Notes: a model not told the origin generated them from the sequence alone. DNA of 64,000 nucleotides from Pseudomonas songnenensis (GCF_003696315.1 NZ_RFFN01000002.1:149597-213596); one strand, 5' to 3'. Shown: positions 47,475 through 60,244, numbered from the stretch's first letter. Numbers and translations: made by a program.

Positions 47475-48740
47475 ATGCCCAACGTCCTACCTGCCCGCGC
47501 TTGCGGCATCGACTTCGGTACTTCCAACTCCACGGTTGGTTGGTGGCGGCCGGACATGGACCCGCTGATCGCGCTCGAGGGCGAGCAGCCGACCTTGCCA
47601 TCGGTGGTGTTCTTCAACCTCGAGGAGCGCCGGCCGGTCTATGGTCGACAGGCGTTGAGCGAATACCTCGAAGGCTACGAGGGGCGCCTGATGCGCTCGC
47701 TCAAGAGCCTGCTCGGCTCCAAGCTGCTGAAAAGCGAAACCACGGTGCTTGGCAGCGCGATGCCGTTCAAGGAAATCCTCGGTCTGTTCCTCGGCACCCT
47801 CAAACAGCGCGCCGAAACCGCTGCGGGTCGGCCATTCGAGGAGGTCGTGCTGGGACGGCCGGTATTCTTTGTCGATGACGACCCGCAGGCCGACCGCGAG
47901 GCATCGGACACCCTGGCCGCCGCCGCACGCAAGATCGGCTTCAAGGACGTGTCCTTCCAGTACGAGCCGATCGCCGCAGCCTTCGACTACGAGTCGCGTA
48001 TCGAACGCGAAGAGCGCGTGCTGATCGTCGATATCGGCGGCGGTACCTCCGACTTCTCGCTGGTGCGCCTGTCGCCCGAGCGCAGGCACGTCGATGATCG
48101 CCAGGCGGACATTCTGGCTACTGGCGGCCTGCATATCGGCGGAACCGATTTCGACAAGCAGCTCAGCCTGAGCGGGGTGATGCCGCTGTTCGGCTATGGC
48201 AGCCGGATGAAGAGCGATGCGCCGATGCCCACCAGCACGCACCTCAACCTGGCCACCTGGCACACCATCAATGCGGTCTATGCGCCGGCCTCGCTACGGG
48301 CGCTGCAGAGCATGCGCTATGACATCGTCGACCCCACCGGCATCGATCGTTTGTTTCGTCTGATCGAACAGCGTGCCGGTCACTGGCTGGCCATGCAGGT
48401 GGAGCAGGGCAAGATCGAGCTGACCGAGGCCGAGCGCTTCGCCATCGATTTTCAGCGCATTGAACCGCACTTGCAGGCCGAGCTGACCCGTCAGGGTTTC
48501 GAAAGCGCCATCGCCGCGCTGCTTGACCGTATCGGTGGCAGCATCAATCAGCTGCTGGCCGATGCCGGCGTGCGCCACGATGAGGTCGACACGGTGTTCT
48601 TCACCGGTGGCTCCAGCGCCATTCCAGCACTGCGCGACAGCGTTGCCGGGCTGTTGCCCCGTGCACGGCATGTCGAAGGCAATCGCTTCGGCAGTATCGG
48701 CAGCGGATTGGCCATCGAGGCGCGCAAGCGCTACGGTTGA
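47475..48740 (+). CDS. yegD: Hsp70-like protein (YegD family)
   Basis: A 421-residue actin/Hsp70-fold ATPase. The phosphate-1 motif GIDFGTSNSTVGW (11-23), phosphate-2 VDIGGGTSDFSLVRL (about 190) and adenosine motif FFTGGSSAIPALRDSV (about 375) are all present. It lacks the C-terminal substrate-binding domain of DnaK, as YegD does, so it is not a classic chaperone. Role unknown. It is a single gene between MFS and CHAD genes. Confidence 0.9.
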   Translation: MPNVLPARACGIDFGTSNSTVGWWRPDMDPLIALEGEQPTLPSVVFFNLEERRPVYGRQALSEYLEGYEGRLMRSLKSLLGSKLLKSETTVLGSAMPFKEILGLFLGTLKQRAETAAGRPFEEVVLGRPVFFVDDDPQADREASDTLAAAARKIGFKDVSFQYEPIAAAFDYESRIEREERVLIVDIGGGTSDFSLVRLSPERRHVDDRQADILATGGLHIGGTDFDKQLSLSGVMPLFGYGSRMKSDAPMPTSTHLNLATWHTINAVYAPASLRALQSMRYDIVDPTGIDRLFRLIEQRAGHWLAMQVEQGKIELTEAERFAIDFQRIEPHLQAELTRQGFESAIAALLDRIGGSINQLLADAGVRHDEVDTVFFTGGSSAIPALRDSVAGLLPRARHVEGNRFGSIGSGLAIEARKRYG

Positions 48741-48859
48741 GTCGGGAACCGACGTCACGCGCTGACACATAAACTTCACACTCGCGTGTCAACGCCGGGC
48801 TTGGCGTACGGGTCCCAGTACTGGTGCTCAACCGGAGCGTCTTTATCGAGGAGAATCCG

Positions 48860-49768
48860 ATGGCCTATCGCATACGCCCTGCACGCAACGTCGCCAAGGA
48901 GGTGCGCAAGGTCGCCCTGCAACGCATCGAGAAGGCGAGCCAGGCGCTTTGCGTCGAGCCAGCCGAGCGTGCGGAAGGGGTGCACCAGGCGCGCAAGCGC
49001 TTCAAGGAGTTGCGTGCGCTGTTGCGCTTGGTGCGCGAGCCTCTCGGTGCGCGATTCAAGCTCGACAATCGCCGGCTGCGCGACATGGGGCGCAGCCTGG
49101 CGGAGTCGCGTGATGCGGCGGCCATGCTGGAAAGCTGGGATGCCCTGGCACGCACCGACCAGTCGCTGTTCGTTGGCGATGCGTTCCGCCAGATCCGCCT
49201 GCAATTGCAGCAGCGCGCCGCGCCGGAGGGGGAGGTGCATACCGGTTTCGAGTCGGACGTGGCGCAAGTGCTGGGCGAGCTGCGCGCGCTGACCCAGGAC
49301 GTGCAGCATTGGAAGCTCCCTGGCAAGGGCTTCGGGCTGCTGGCCGACGGCATCCGTCGAACCTACGCCGACGGCGTGCGGGATCTGGCGCGGGCGCAGA
49401 AGGATGGCTCCGACGAGCTACTGCATGAATGGCGCAAGCGGGTGAAGGACCACTGGTACCACTGCCAGCTGCTGTCGCCGTGCTGGCCGGAGGCGTTGGA
49501 AAGCCGCGCCGAGCAGCTCAAGCAGGTAGCCGATGCACTGGGTGACGATCACGATCTGGCGGTGATGATGCAGCTGATGCAGGACGAGCCGGAGCTGTTC
49601 GGTCTGCCAGAAACCCGCGACGTGCTGCAGCGCTGCATCGAGCAGCGGCGCGCGCAATTGCAGCAGCGTGCATTGCGCCTGGGTCGCAGATTGTACGCCG
49701 AGCCGCCGAAGGCGCTGGTTGGCCGAATTGGCGCCTACTGGGGTATCGCGCGAAAAGAGCAGGGGTAG
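48860..49768 (+). CDS. CHAD domain protein
   Basis: A 302-residue, helix-rich basic protein with two CHAD repeats. Conserved His/Arg/Lys motifs appear as VHQARKRFKELRALLRL (about 42-58) and LHEWRKRVKDHWYHCQLL (about 188-205), with GDDHDLAVM later. CHAD domains bind polyphosphate or other polyanions on their conserved basic face. GAGGAGAA precedes ATG 48860. It carries no CYTH domain, unlike many relatives. Confidence 0.9.
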   Translation: MAYRIRPARNVAKEVRKVALQRIEKASQALCVEPAERAEGVHQARKRFKELRALLRLVREPLGARFKLDNRRLRDMGRSLAESRDAAAMLESWDALARTDQSLFVGDAFRQIRLQLQQRAAPEGEVHTGFESDVAQVLGELRALTQDVQHWKLPGKGFGLLADGIRRTYADGVRDLARAQKDGSDELLHEWRKRVKDHWYHCQLLSPCWPEALESRAEQLKQVADALGDDHDLAVMMQLMQDEPELFGLPETRDVLQRCIEQRRAQLQQRALRLGRRLYAEPPKALVGRIGAYWGIARKEQG

Positions 49769-49908
49769 GCGGCCTTTGTTTCGTCATGGGCGCCGTGGCT
49801 GAAGCGGCAGTTCGATTCGCTCCGGCCGCAAGCGCCGCGGTCTGCCCGCTGGCGCTCCAGCCAAACCCCGCAGGATGGGCTCGGCCCATCCTCAGTCAGG
49901 CTGCCAAT

Positions 49909-52758
49909 TCAACCGGCCACTAGCACCCGAATCGCTTCCAGGCGCAGTGCAGCCTTGTCCAGTGCCGCCAGACCGTCCTCGCGTTGCTGGCGCAGCGCTT
50001 CGATCTCGCTGTCACGCACGCTCGGGTTGACTGCCTGCAGTGCCACCAGTCGGGCGAGCTCTTCGTCCAGACCAGCCTTGAGCTTGCGCTGAGCTTCGGC
50101 AACACGTTCGACATGGCGCGGCTTGATCTTGGCCTCGGCGGCGGCGATCTGCGTGGCCAGCACGTCGCGCTGGGCCTGGACGAACTTGTTGGCGCTGGCG
50201 CGCGGCACGCTTTCCAGCTGATCGTTGAGCGTATCGAACGCCACCTTCGAGGCCAGGTCGTTGCCATTGCCGTCGAGCAGGCAGCGCAGCGCCAGCGGCG
50301 GCAGGAAGCGGCTCAGCTGCAGGGCACGCGGCGCGACCACCTCACTGACGAACAGCAGCTCGAGCAGGACGGTGCCTGGCTTGAGCGCCTTGTTCTTGAT
50401 CAGCGCGACCGCGGTGTTGCCCATGGAACCGGACAGCACCAGGTCCATGCCGCCCTGCACCATGGGGTGTTCCCAGGTGAGAAACTGCATGTCCTCGCGG
50501 GCCAGCGCCTGTTCGCGGTCGTAGGTGATGGTCACGGCTTCGTCGTCGCCCAGCGGGAAGCTGGCATCCAGCATCTTTTCGCTGGGGCGCAGCACCAGGG
50601 CGTTTTCCGAGTGGTCTTCACTGTCGATGCCGAACGCATCGAACAACTGCTCCATATAGATCGGCAGCGCGAACTGGTCGTCCTGCTCCTCGATGGCGTC
50701 GACCAGCGCCTTGCCCTGCTCACCGCCGCCGGAATTGAGCTCCAGCAGACGGTCACGGCCGCTGTGCAACTCTGCTTCCAGGCGCTCGCGCTCCGTGCGG
50801 GCTTCGTCGATCAGCAGTTGATAGGCCTCGTCGTCGCCTTCTTCCAGCTGCGCCAGCAGCCGCGGACCGAAGCGATGCTGCAGTGCGTTGCCGGTCGGAC
50901 AGGTGTTGAGGAAGGCGTTCAGGGCCTGGTGATACCACTGGAACAGGCGTTCCTGCGGACTGGTTTCCAGGTACGGCACGTGCAGCTGGATGGTGTGCTG
51001 CTGGCCGATTCGGTCGAGGCGGCCGATGCGCTGCTCGAGAAGGTCCGGGTGCGCCGGCAGATCGAACAGCACCAGATGGTGGCTGAACTGGAAGTTGCGG
51101 CCTTCACTGCCGATCTCGGAGCAGATCAGTACCTGCGCGCCGAATTCCTCGTCGGCGAAGTAGGCTGCGGCGCGGTCGCGCTCGAGGATGCTCATGCCCT
51201 CGTGGAACACCGTGGCCGGAATGCCGGAACGCACGCGCAGCGCGTCTTCCAGGTCCAGGGCGGTCTCGGCATGGGCGCAGATCACCAGCACCTTGTACTT
51301 CTTCAGCATTTTCAGCGTGTCGATCAGCCATTCCACGCGCGGATCGAACTGCCACCAGCGGCTGCTCGCCTCGCCGTCGTCCTGCTGGCTCTGAAAGGCC
51401 ACTTCCGGGTACAGCTCGGCATGCTCGCCCAGCGGCAGCTCGAGGTATTCGGCCGGGCAGGGCAGCGGATAGGGGTGCAGCTGGCGCTCGGGAAAGCCCT
51501 GCACGGCGGCGCGCGTATTGCGGAACAGCAGGCGGCCGGTGCCGTGGCGGTCGAGCAGCTCGCGAATCAGGCGGCTGCTGGCCTCGATGTCGCCATCGGT
51601 GGCGGCGGCGAGCAGGGCCTCGCCTTCGGCGCCGAGGAAGTCATGGATGGTCTGATGAGCCTGCTGCGAGAGACGACCCTCGTCGAGCAGTTCCTGCACG
51701 GCTTCGGCCACCGGCTGGTAGCTGGAGCTTTCGGCGCGGAAGGCGTCGAGGTCGTGAAAGCGATTCGGGTCGAGCAGGCGCAGACGGGCGAAGTGGCTGT
51801 CCAGGCCCAGCTGTTCCGGGGTGGCGGTCAGCAGCAGCACGCCGGGAATCACCTCGGCCAGCTGTTCGACCAGTCTGTATTCGGCGCTGGCGCCTTCGGG
51901 GTGCCAGACCAGGTGGTGTGCTTCGTCCACTACCAGCAGGTCCCAGCCGGCGGCGAAGGCGGCATCCTGGGCGCGCTCGTCTTCCTTCAGCCACTCCAGC
52001 GATACCAGTGCCAGCTGCGTGTCTTCGAACGGGTTGCTCGCATCGCTCTCGATGAAACGCTCGGCATCGAACAGGGCGACTTCCAGATTGAAGCGGCGAC
52101 GCATTTCCACCAGCCACTGGTGCTGGAGGTTTTCCGGAACCAGGATCAGCACCCGGCTGGCGCGGCCGGAGAGCAGCTGGCGATGGATGATCAGGCCGGC
52201 TTCGATGGTCTTGCCCAGACCGACCTCGTCGGCCAGCAGCACGCGCGGGGCGATGCGGTCGGCGACTTCCTTGGCGATGTGCAGCTGGTGCGCGATGGGC
52301 TGCGCACGCACGCCGCCGAGGCCCCACAGCGAGGACTGCAGCTGGGCACTCTGGTGCTGCAGGGTGTGGTAGCGCAGGCTGAACCAGGCCAGCGGGTCGA
52401 TCTGGCCGGCGAAGAGACGGTCGCTGGCCAGGCGGAACTGGATGAAGTTCGACAGCTGGGTTTCCGGCAGGGTGCGGGCTTCGTTCTGTGCGGTCAGGCC
52501 GTGGTAGACCAGCAGGCCGTCGACGTCGTCGACCTCGCGCACGGTCATCTTCCAGCCTTCGAAATGGGTGATCTCGTCACCGGGCACGAAGCGCACCCGC
52601 GTCAGTGGGGCGCTGCGTGTCGCGTACTGGCGCGTTTCGCCGGTCGCCGGGTAGAGCACGGTGAGCATCCGTCCATCCTGGGTCAGGATGGTTCCGAGGC
52701 CGAGTTCTGCCTCGCTGTCGCTGATCCAGCGTTGCCCCGGTAGATACTGCTGCGCCAT
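49909..52758 (-). CDS. rapA: RNA polymerase-associated ATPase RapA (HepA)
   Basis: A 949-residue SWI2/SNF2 ATPase that recycles stalled core RNA polymerase after transcription. The N-terminal Tudor-like tandem domains ([17 protein letters not shown]) are followed by Walker [15 protein letters not shown] (175-188), DEAH box [10 protein letters not shown] (277-286), helicase C motifs ([24 protein letters not shown] cut to key residues EIGSEGRNF and [11 protein letters not shown]) and a long C-terminal RNAP-binding region. Length and start are typical. It is monocistronic and divergent from the alkB operon. Confidence 0.97.
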   Translation of the reverse strand: MAQQYLPGQRWISDSEAELGLGTILTQDGRMLTVLYPATGETRQYATRSAPLTRVRFVPGDEITHFEGWKMTVREVDDVDGLLVYHGLTAQNEARTLPETQLSNFIQFRLASDRLFAGQIDPLAWFSLRYHTLQHQSAQLQSSLWGLGGVRAQPIAHQLHIAKEVADRIAPRVLLADEVGLGKTIEAGLIIHRQLLSGRASRVLILVPENLQHQWLVEMRRRFNLEVALFDAERFIESDASNPFEDTQLALVSLEWLKEDERAQDAAFAAGWDLLVVDEAHHLVWHPEGASAEYRLVEQLAEVIPGVLLLTATPEQLGLDSHFARLRLLDPNRFHDLDAFRAESSSYQPVAEAVQELLDEGRLSQQAHQTIHDFLGAEGEALLAAATDGDIEASSRLIRELLDRHGTGRLLFRNTRAAVQGFPERQLHPYPLPCPAEYLELPLGEHAELYPEVAFQSQQDDGEASSRWWQFDPRVEWLIDTLKMLKKYKVLVICAHAETALDLEDALRVRSGIPATVFHEGMSILERDRAAAYFADEEFGAQVLICSEIGSEGRNFQFSHHLVLFDLPAHPDLLEQRIGRLDRIGQQHTIQLHVPYLETSPQERLFQWYHQALNAFLNTCPTGNALQHRFGPRLLAQLEEGDDEAYQLLIDEARTERERLEAELHSGRDRLLELNSGGGEQGKALVDAIEEQDDQFALPIYMEQLFDAFGIDSEDHSENALVLRPSEKMLDASFPLGDDEAVTITYDREQALAREDMQFLTWEHPMVQGGMDLVLSGSMGNTAVALIKNKALKPGTVLLELLFVSEVVAPRALQLSRFLPPLALRCLLDGNGNDLASKVAFDTLNDQLESVPRASANKFVQAQRDVLATQIAAAEAKIKPRHVERVAEAQRKLKAGLDEELARLVALQAVNPSVRDSEIEALRQQREDGLAALDKAALRLEAIRVLVAG

Positions 52759-52909
52759 GCTGCCTCCCGCTGTGAAAAAGCCGGCTATGGTAACGGAACG
52801 TCGCCATCAGAGCGACGGCCGATGGCGACTGCGTGACGCATGAAGTGTAGCGGTCCTGTTAAAGTTGGCCGGTGCCACGCCGATTCATCGGTAAAGAGGG
52901 GTAACGAGC

Positions 52910-53206
52910 ATGCTGCCACCCATCCCATCAGGCGTATTTCCGGTCAACGCCCAGCAGGACGTGGTCAAGCCGCGCCCGGAGATTGCACCGGTGGCGCCCG
53001 TGCAGCCGAGCTCCAGCGAAAGTGCTATCAACCTCGATCGCCGCCACCCGCAGGAGAGCGAGCAGATGCTGCGCGACGAGCAGCGGCGGCGTCAGCGTCG
53101 GGGTTACACGCCGGAGGAGCTGGCCACCGGCGAGACCGATGAGCAGGATCAGGCCGAGCTGGAAGACCTGCCGCGCCAAGGGCTCTGGGTCGATGTCGAG
53201 GTCTGA
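52910..53206 (+). CDS. Conserved hypothetical protein, first gene of the alkB operon
   Basis: A 98-residue, Pro- and Gln-rich, highly charged protein without signal peptide or cysteine: PIPSGVFPVNAQQD at the start, then DRRHPQESEQMLRDEQRRRQRRGYTPEELATGE, and an acidic tail EDLPRQGLWVDVEV. Probably largely unstructured with one basic helix. It overlaps the start of alkB by 14 bases, so the two are coupled. It resembles pseudomonad hypotheticals found beside alkB-like genes; function unknown. Confidence 0.75.
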   Translation: MLPPIPSGVFPVNAQQDVVKPRPEIAPVAPVQPSSSESAINLDRRHPQESEQMLRDEQRRRQRRGYTPEELATGETDEQDQAELEDLPRQGLWVDVEV

Positions 53207-53825
53207 GGTGTTCAAGAACGACCCGGGCCACGCTTCATCGATCGACTTGCCCGACGCCGCACTGGACTACCATCCGGGGTGGGTCGACAGCGAAACTGCC
53301 GATGCCTGGCTGCAGGAACTCATCAGCGCCACGCCCTGGTCGCAGCCGGAAATTCGAATCTACGGCCGCCAGGTTGCAGTACCACGCATGGTCGCCTGGT
53401 ACGGCGACGCAGACGCAGGGTACCGCTATTCCGGCCTGCGGCATGAGCCGCTGGCCTGGACGCCGCTGTTGCACGACATCCGTCAGCGTCTGCAGAAGAA
53501 GACCGGCCAGCGCTTTAACGGCGTGTTGCTCAACCTGTATCGCGACGGCGGCGATGCCATGGGCTGGCACAGTGACGACGAAGTCGAGCTGGGCCGCAAT
53601 CCTGTCGTGGCATCGCTGAGTCTGGGCGCCGAGCGGCGCTTCGACCTGCGACGCAAGGGCAGCGGGCGGATCCAGCATTCACTCGTACTGGCCCATGGCT
53701 CGCTGCTGGTCATGGGGGGCGCGACGCAGCATCACTGGCAGCACCAGATCGCGCGGACCAGCAAGGTGCTGCAGCCGCGCCTCAACCTGACCTTTCGCCT
53801 GATCGAGACGAGGCCGAGCAAATGA
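53193..53825 (+). CDS. alkB: 2-oxoglutarate/Fe(II) dioxygenase, AlkB family
   Basis: A 210-residue dioxygenase of the ABH2/ABH3-like AlkB type. Iron ligands are in MGWHSDDE (His and Asp of HxD near residues 128-130) and the distal His near HHWQHQI; the 2-oxoglutarate Arg is in QPRLNLTFRLIE (about 195). The NLYRDGGDAMGWH stretch is diagnostic. It repairs alkylated bases (1-methyladenine, 3-methylcytosine) by oxidative demethylation. The ATG at 53193 lies inside the upstream gene; GGG precedes it. Its stop overlaps the next small gene. Confidence 0.9.
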   Translation: MSRSEVFKNDPGHASSIDLPDAALDYHPGWVDSETADAWLQELISATPWSQPEIRIYGRQVAVPRMVAWYGDADAGYRYSGLRHEPLAWTPLLHDIRQRLQKKTGQRFNGVLLNLYRDGGDAMGWHSDDEVELGRNPVVASLSLGAERRFDLRRKGSGRIQHSLVLAHGSLLVMGGATQHHWQHQIARTSKVLQPRLNLTFRLIETRPSK

Positions 53826-53983
53826 GCAGCGACGAGAAGTTGATCGACTTCAGTGCAGAGCGTGCCAAGCGCATTCACGACCTCAATGACAAGCGCCTCG
53901 AGGAGATGCGCAAGACCTTTGAGCAAGTCCTGCCGCTGGGAAGGGCGAAGAAAAAGGGCAAACGCTCTCCGAAGAAGCGTTGA
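53822..53983 (+). CDS. 53-residue basic protein, third gene of the alkB operon
   Basis: Starts at ATG 53822 overlapping the alkB stop (ATGA). The sequence begins MSSDEKLIDFSAERAK, has a charged helical middle (RIHDLNDKRLEEMRKTFEQ) and ends in a lysine/arginine-rich tail (AKKKGKRSPKKR). It looks like a small nucleic-acid-binding protein; this is inference from composition and context. Too short for most gene finders. Confidence 0.7.
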   Translation: MSSDEKLIDFSAERAKRIHDLNDKRLEEMRKTFEQVLPLGRAKKKGKRSPKKR

Positions 53984-54092
53984 TCGCGTTCCCCCTTCAA
54001 TATTGCACAGATCGATTCGCTATTAGCCGCTCGGCTCTAACCGTTCTTTTGTGCCTGTCCCGCCGCTTTTCGCCTCGAAAGCCCCTGTTTTC

Positions 54093-54106
54093 TTGACCTG
54101 GATCAG
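54093..54106. promoter_or_regulatory. Degenerate ANR/FNR-like box
   Basis: TTGAC-CTGG-ATCAG against consensus TTGAT-N4-ATCAA, eight of ten conserved positions. It lies 50 bases upstream of the better box. Confidence 0.5.
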
Positions 54107-54142
54107 TCGTTCCGCGCGGCTGTGGTCGCCATTTTGCGGCCA

Positions 54143-54156
54143 TTGATCCGGGTCAA
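54143..54156. promoter_or_regulatory. ANR/DNR (FNR-type) box upstream of ccoM
   Basis: TTGAT-CCGG-GTCAA, nine of ten consensus positions. Its centre is about 40 bases before a plausible start point, with a TTTAAC -10-like box at 54177-54182, i.e. the class II activation position. It predicts induction at low oxygen. Confidence 0.82.
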
Positions 54157-54225
54157 TTTTTCTGCGAGGCAGCGGGTTTAACTTGAACCCATCGAATAGC
54201 GAATCAGGTTTCGGAGGTAGGTCTC

Positions 54226-54336
54226 ATGTTTGTCGATAATGTGGTGCTCGCAGGGGTGGTCACGGTCGGCCTGATGGTCGCCTTCCTCGGAGGCTTCGGA
54301 TATTTCATCTGGAAGGACGCGCACAAGAAGCGCTGA
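54226..54336 (+). CDS. ccoM: cbb3-type cytochrome c oxidase small subunit CcoM
   Basis: A 36-residue single-helix membrane peptide: MFVDNVVLAGVVTVGL begins the hydrophobic segment, which ends in FGYFIWKDAHKKR. The short polar N-terminus, single helix (about 6-29) and basic WKDAHKK end match, from memory, the CcoM subunit described in the P. stutzeri cbb3 oxidase structure, where it lies beside CcoN and supports assembly or stability. GGAGGT lies seven bases before ATG 54226. It stands alone with an ANR box upstream and its own terminator; the ccoNOQP operon is not here. Too short for routine gene calling. Confidence 0.78.
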   Translation: MFVDNVVLAGVVTVGLMVAFLGGFGYFIWKDAHKKR

Positions 54337-54369
54337 GTTCTCCAGATTCAAAGAGCACGCAAGGCATTT

Positions 54370-54396
54370 AGGCGACCCTATGGTCGCCTTTTTTTT
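54370..54396. terminator. Terminator of ccoM (convergent with pulA)
   Basis: AGGCGACC (54370-54377) and GGTCGCCT (54382-54389) with a ctat loop, followed by a T run to 54396. It may also serve the convergent pulA transcript. Confidence 0.92.
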
Positions 54397-54405
54397 GCGC
54401 GCGAT

Positions 54406-57525
<3,120 letters not shown>

Positions 57526-57688
57526 GGGTGAGGGTCCCGTTGTTGTTGTTCTTGTACTGCTCGCTCGATGGTCGGCGCGGTGTATCCGATACGCATCCTT
57601 CCGCTGGGGGCTGCTCGGGGCGTAGGCCAAGGCCGTAATGGCGTTCTGCTTGTCCCCCTTGCCGGGCAGAGGGATGGCTGGAAATGCG

Positions 57689-57711
57689 GAGGGCGCCAAT
57701 CAGGCGCCCTC
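57689..57711 (-). terminator. Terminator-like hairpin after the PhaJ gene
   Basis: GAGGGCGCC (57689-57697) pairs with GGCGCCCTC (57703-57711); only weakly T-rich afterwards. Confidence 0.55.
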
Positions 57712-57744
57712 GGTTGCCTCCCTCGCGGGGCGGGGGAGGAATGC

Positions 57745-58215
57745 TCAGCCGATGGTGATCGGCGGCAGTTCCTTCAGCTCGACGGTTTCCTGCTTGCGTG
57801 GCGCGAGCACTTCCGCTTCGCCATCGACCACCTGTTCATCGTTCTGGTTGAACACGCGGGTGGCGATGCGCACGCGGTTCTTCGGCAGCTTCTCGAGAAT
57901 TTCCAGGCGCACGGTCAGGGTGTCGCCGATCTTCACCGGGCGGGTGAATTTCATGGTCTGGCCGAGATAGATGGTGCCCGGGCCCGGCATGGTGCAAGCC
58001 ACGGCCGCGCTGATCAGTGCGCCGCTGAACATGCCGTGGGCGATGCGCTCCTTGAACAGCGTGCCGGCGGCGAACTCGGCATCCAGGTGCACGGGGTTGC
58101 GGTCGCCCGACATGGCCGCGAACAGCTGGATGTCCCTTTCCTCTACGTGTTTTTCGAAGCTCGCCTGCTGGCCAACTTCAAGTTCGGCGTAGGGCGTGTT
58201 GCTGATAGTGCTCAT
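57745..58215 (-). CDS. phaJ: (R)-specific enoyl-CoA hydratase, MaoC family (PhaJ type)
   Basis: A 156-residue hotdog hydratase. The hydratase-2 motif SGDRNPVHLD gives catalytic Asp38 and His43, and KERIAHGMFSGALISA completes it. It hydrates trans-2-enoyl-CoA to (R)-3-hydroxyacyl-CoA, the link from beta-oxidation to polyhydroxyalkanoate synthesis. In P. aeruginosa a MaoC gene sits near fadD2-fadD1 in the same way. It is divergent from fadD2. Confidence 0.9.
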   Translation of the reverse strand: MSTISNTPYAELEVGQQASFEKHVEERDIQLFAAMSGDRNPVHLDAEFAAGTLFKERIAHGMFSGALISAAVACTMPGPGTIYLGQTMKFTRPVKIGDTLTVRLEILEKLPKNRVRIATRVFNQNDEQVVDGEAEVLAPRKQETVELKELPPITIG

Positions 58216-58489
58216 GCAGTGTCCTCAGACTGGTCGGCGCGCCAGATGCTGCGCCCGATGGATCGAAGCGTGTCGCGCGATCGCTACAGCCGGTGTCCGC
58301 GCGCTGGGGCAGCATTCTAGAGGCATGTTTCAGCGTTGTCCCGAGCCCGGTCGCGGTCGGCGCCGTGACGAAAGATTCACATCAGTGATTTGTGCAGCTC
58401 GGGCTGTTGCGTCGCGACGTCGACCTGCTAAGTTCGCCAGAGCCCGCTGCGCGCGGGCCAGACACTCTCAGGTAACGAGGCCAATAACA

Positions 58490-60178
58490 ATGCAGCCTGA
58501 ATTCTGGAATGACAAACGCCCCGCTGGCGTGCCCAACGACATTGATCTAGGTGCTTATCGCTCGGTCGTCGAAGTGTTCGAGCGTGCCTGCAAGACCCAC
58601 GCGGACCGCCCTGCATTCAGCAACATGGGTGTCACCCTCAGCTACTCCGATCTGGAGCGCCACTCCGCCGCTTTTACCGCCTGGCTGCAGCACCATACCG
58701 ATCTGCAACCCGGCGACCGTATCGCCATTCAGATGCCCAACCTGCTGCAGTATCCCATCGCGGTCTTCGGTGCATTGCGCGCCGGTCTCATCGTGGTCAA
58801 TACCAACCCGCTGTACACCGCGCGGGAGATGCGCCACCAGTTCCAGGATTCCGGCGCTCGGGCGCTGGTGTATCTCAATACCTTCGGCCATCACGTGCAG
58901 GAGGTGCTGCCCGATACCGCTATCGAGCACCTGATCGAAGTGCGAATCGGCGACATGTTGCCGCCGCTCAAAGGTGTGCTGGTCAACGCGGCGGTCAAGC
59001 ACCTGAAGAAGATGGTGCCGGATTACAGCCTGCCGCAGGCCGTTTCCTTCAAGGACGTGCTGCGTGACGGGGGGCGCCACAGCCACAAGCCTGCGGCGCT
59101 GGAGCTCGACCACGTCGCCGTGCTGCAGTACACCGGCGGCACGACCGGCGTGGCCAAGGGCGCGATGCTGACCCACGGCAACCTGGTGGCGAACATGCAG
59201 CAGGTGCGGGCCAACATGCAGCAGCTGGACGACCAGGGCCACCCGGTCATCCGTGAAGGTCAGGAAGTGATGATCGCGCCGCTGCCGCTGTATCACATCT
59301 ATGCCTTCACGGTTAACTGCATGTGCATGACGGTGACCGGCAACCACAACGTGCTGATCACCAACCCGCGGGACATCAACGGTTTCGTCAAGGAACTGCA
59401 GCGTTGGCAGTTCTCCGCGTTCCTCGGCCTCAACACGCTGTTTGTCGCGCTGATGGCTCACCCGCAGTTCAAGAAGATCGACTTCTCCCGGCTCAAGGGC
59501 ACCAACTCGGGCGGTACTGCTCTGGTTTCGGCGGTCGCCGAGCGCTGGAAGAGTCTGACCGGCTGCACGGTTGTCGAGGGCTATGGCTTGACCGAGACGT
59601 CGCCGGTGGTTTGCGCCAATCCCCATGGCGAACATTCGCGCCTCGGCACGGTGGGGCTGCCGGTGCCCGGTACCACAGTCAAGGTTATCGATGACGAGGG
59701 CAACGCCTTGCCGCTCGGCGAGCGCGGCGAGCTGTGCGTCAAGGGCCCGCAAGTGATGAAGGGCTACTGGCAGCGGCCCGACGCGACGGCCGAGGTGCTG
59801 GACGAGGAGGGCTGGCTTAAGACCGGCGACATCGCAGTCGTTGACGAGGACGGGTTCGTCAGTATCGTCGACCGCAAGAAGGACCTGATCATCGTCTCCG
59901 GTTTCAACGTCTACCCCAACGAGATCGAGGACGTGGTGATGGCCCATCCAAAGGTCGCCGCCTGCGCCGCGATCGGCGTGGCGGACGAGAAATCCGGCGA
60001 GGCGGTCAAGCTGTTCGTCGTGCCCAGCGATCCGTCCCTCAACCAGGACGAACTGCAGGCTTACTGCCGGGAGAATTTCACCGGCTACAAGATGCCGCGG
60101 CACTACGTGTTCCGCGACTCATTGCCGATGACCCCGGTGGGCAAGATATTGCGGCGTGAGCTGCGCGATATGGCCTGA
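58490..60178 (+). CDS. fadD2: Long-chain fatty acid CoA ligase, first of a tandem pair
   Basis: A 562-residue acyl-CoA synthetase. The AMP-binding signature YTGGTTGVAKGAMLTHGN (about 214-231), GYGLTETSPVV and the ACS motif TGDIAVVDEDGF are present. It activates fatty acids with ATP and CoA at the inner membrane for beta-oxidation. The start MQPEFWNDKRPAGV follows GAGG, and an upstream extension to 58196 is Arg-rich and not credible. It is about 65-70% identical by eye to the following gene (estimate). PsrA/FadR sites were not identified. Order fadD2-fadD1 as in P. aeruginosa. Confidence 0.92.
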   Translation: MQPEFWNDKRPAGVPNDIDLGAYRSVVEVFERACKTHADRPAFSNMGVTLSYSDLERHSAAFTAWLQHHTDLQPGDRIAIQMPNLLQYPIAVFGALRAGLIVVNTNPLYTAREMRHQFQDSGARALVYLNTFGHHVQEVLPDTAIEHLIEVRIGDMLPPLKGVLVNAAVKHLKKMVPDYSLPQAVSFKDVLRDGGRHSHKPAALELDHVAVLQYTGGTTGVAKGAMLTHGNLVANMQQVRANMQQLDDQGHPVIREGQEVMIAPLPLYHIYAFTVNCMCMTVTGNHNVLITNPRDINGFVKELQRWQFSAFLGLNTLFVALMAHPQFKKIDFSRLKGTNSGGTALVSAVAERWKSLTGCTVVEGYGLTETSPVVCANPHGEHSRLGTVGLPVPGTTVKVIDDEGNALPLGERGELCVKGPQVMKGYWQRPDATAEVLDEEGWLKTGDIAVVDEDGFVSIVDRKKDLIIVSGFNVYPNEIEDVVMAHPKVAACAAIGVADEKSGEAVKLFVVPSDPSLNQDELQAYCRENFTGYKMPRHYVFRDSLPMTPVGKILRRELRDMA

Positions 60179-60212
60179 GGGCTCGCCTGGAATGGCTTCA
60201 GGCAGTCCCATC

Positions 60213-60244
60213 AAAGTGACCGGGATATTTGTTCCGGTCACTTT
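60213..60244 (+). terminator. Terminator hairpin between fadD2 and fadD1
   Basis: AAAGTGACCGG (60213-60223) pairs with CCGGTCACTTT (60234-60244), an 11-bp stem; so the two ligase genes are probably transcribed separately. Confidence 0.78.

Noticed and set aside
49984..52743. 919-residue frame opposite rapA
   Set aside because: Same kind of shadow; no family motifs, while RapA has every expected motif.
58196..58489. N-terminal extension of FadD2 of about 98 residues
   Set aside because: Arg/Cys-rich and unlike FadD; the ATG at 58490 gives the normal family start.
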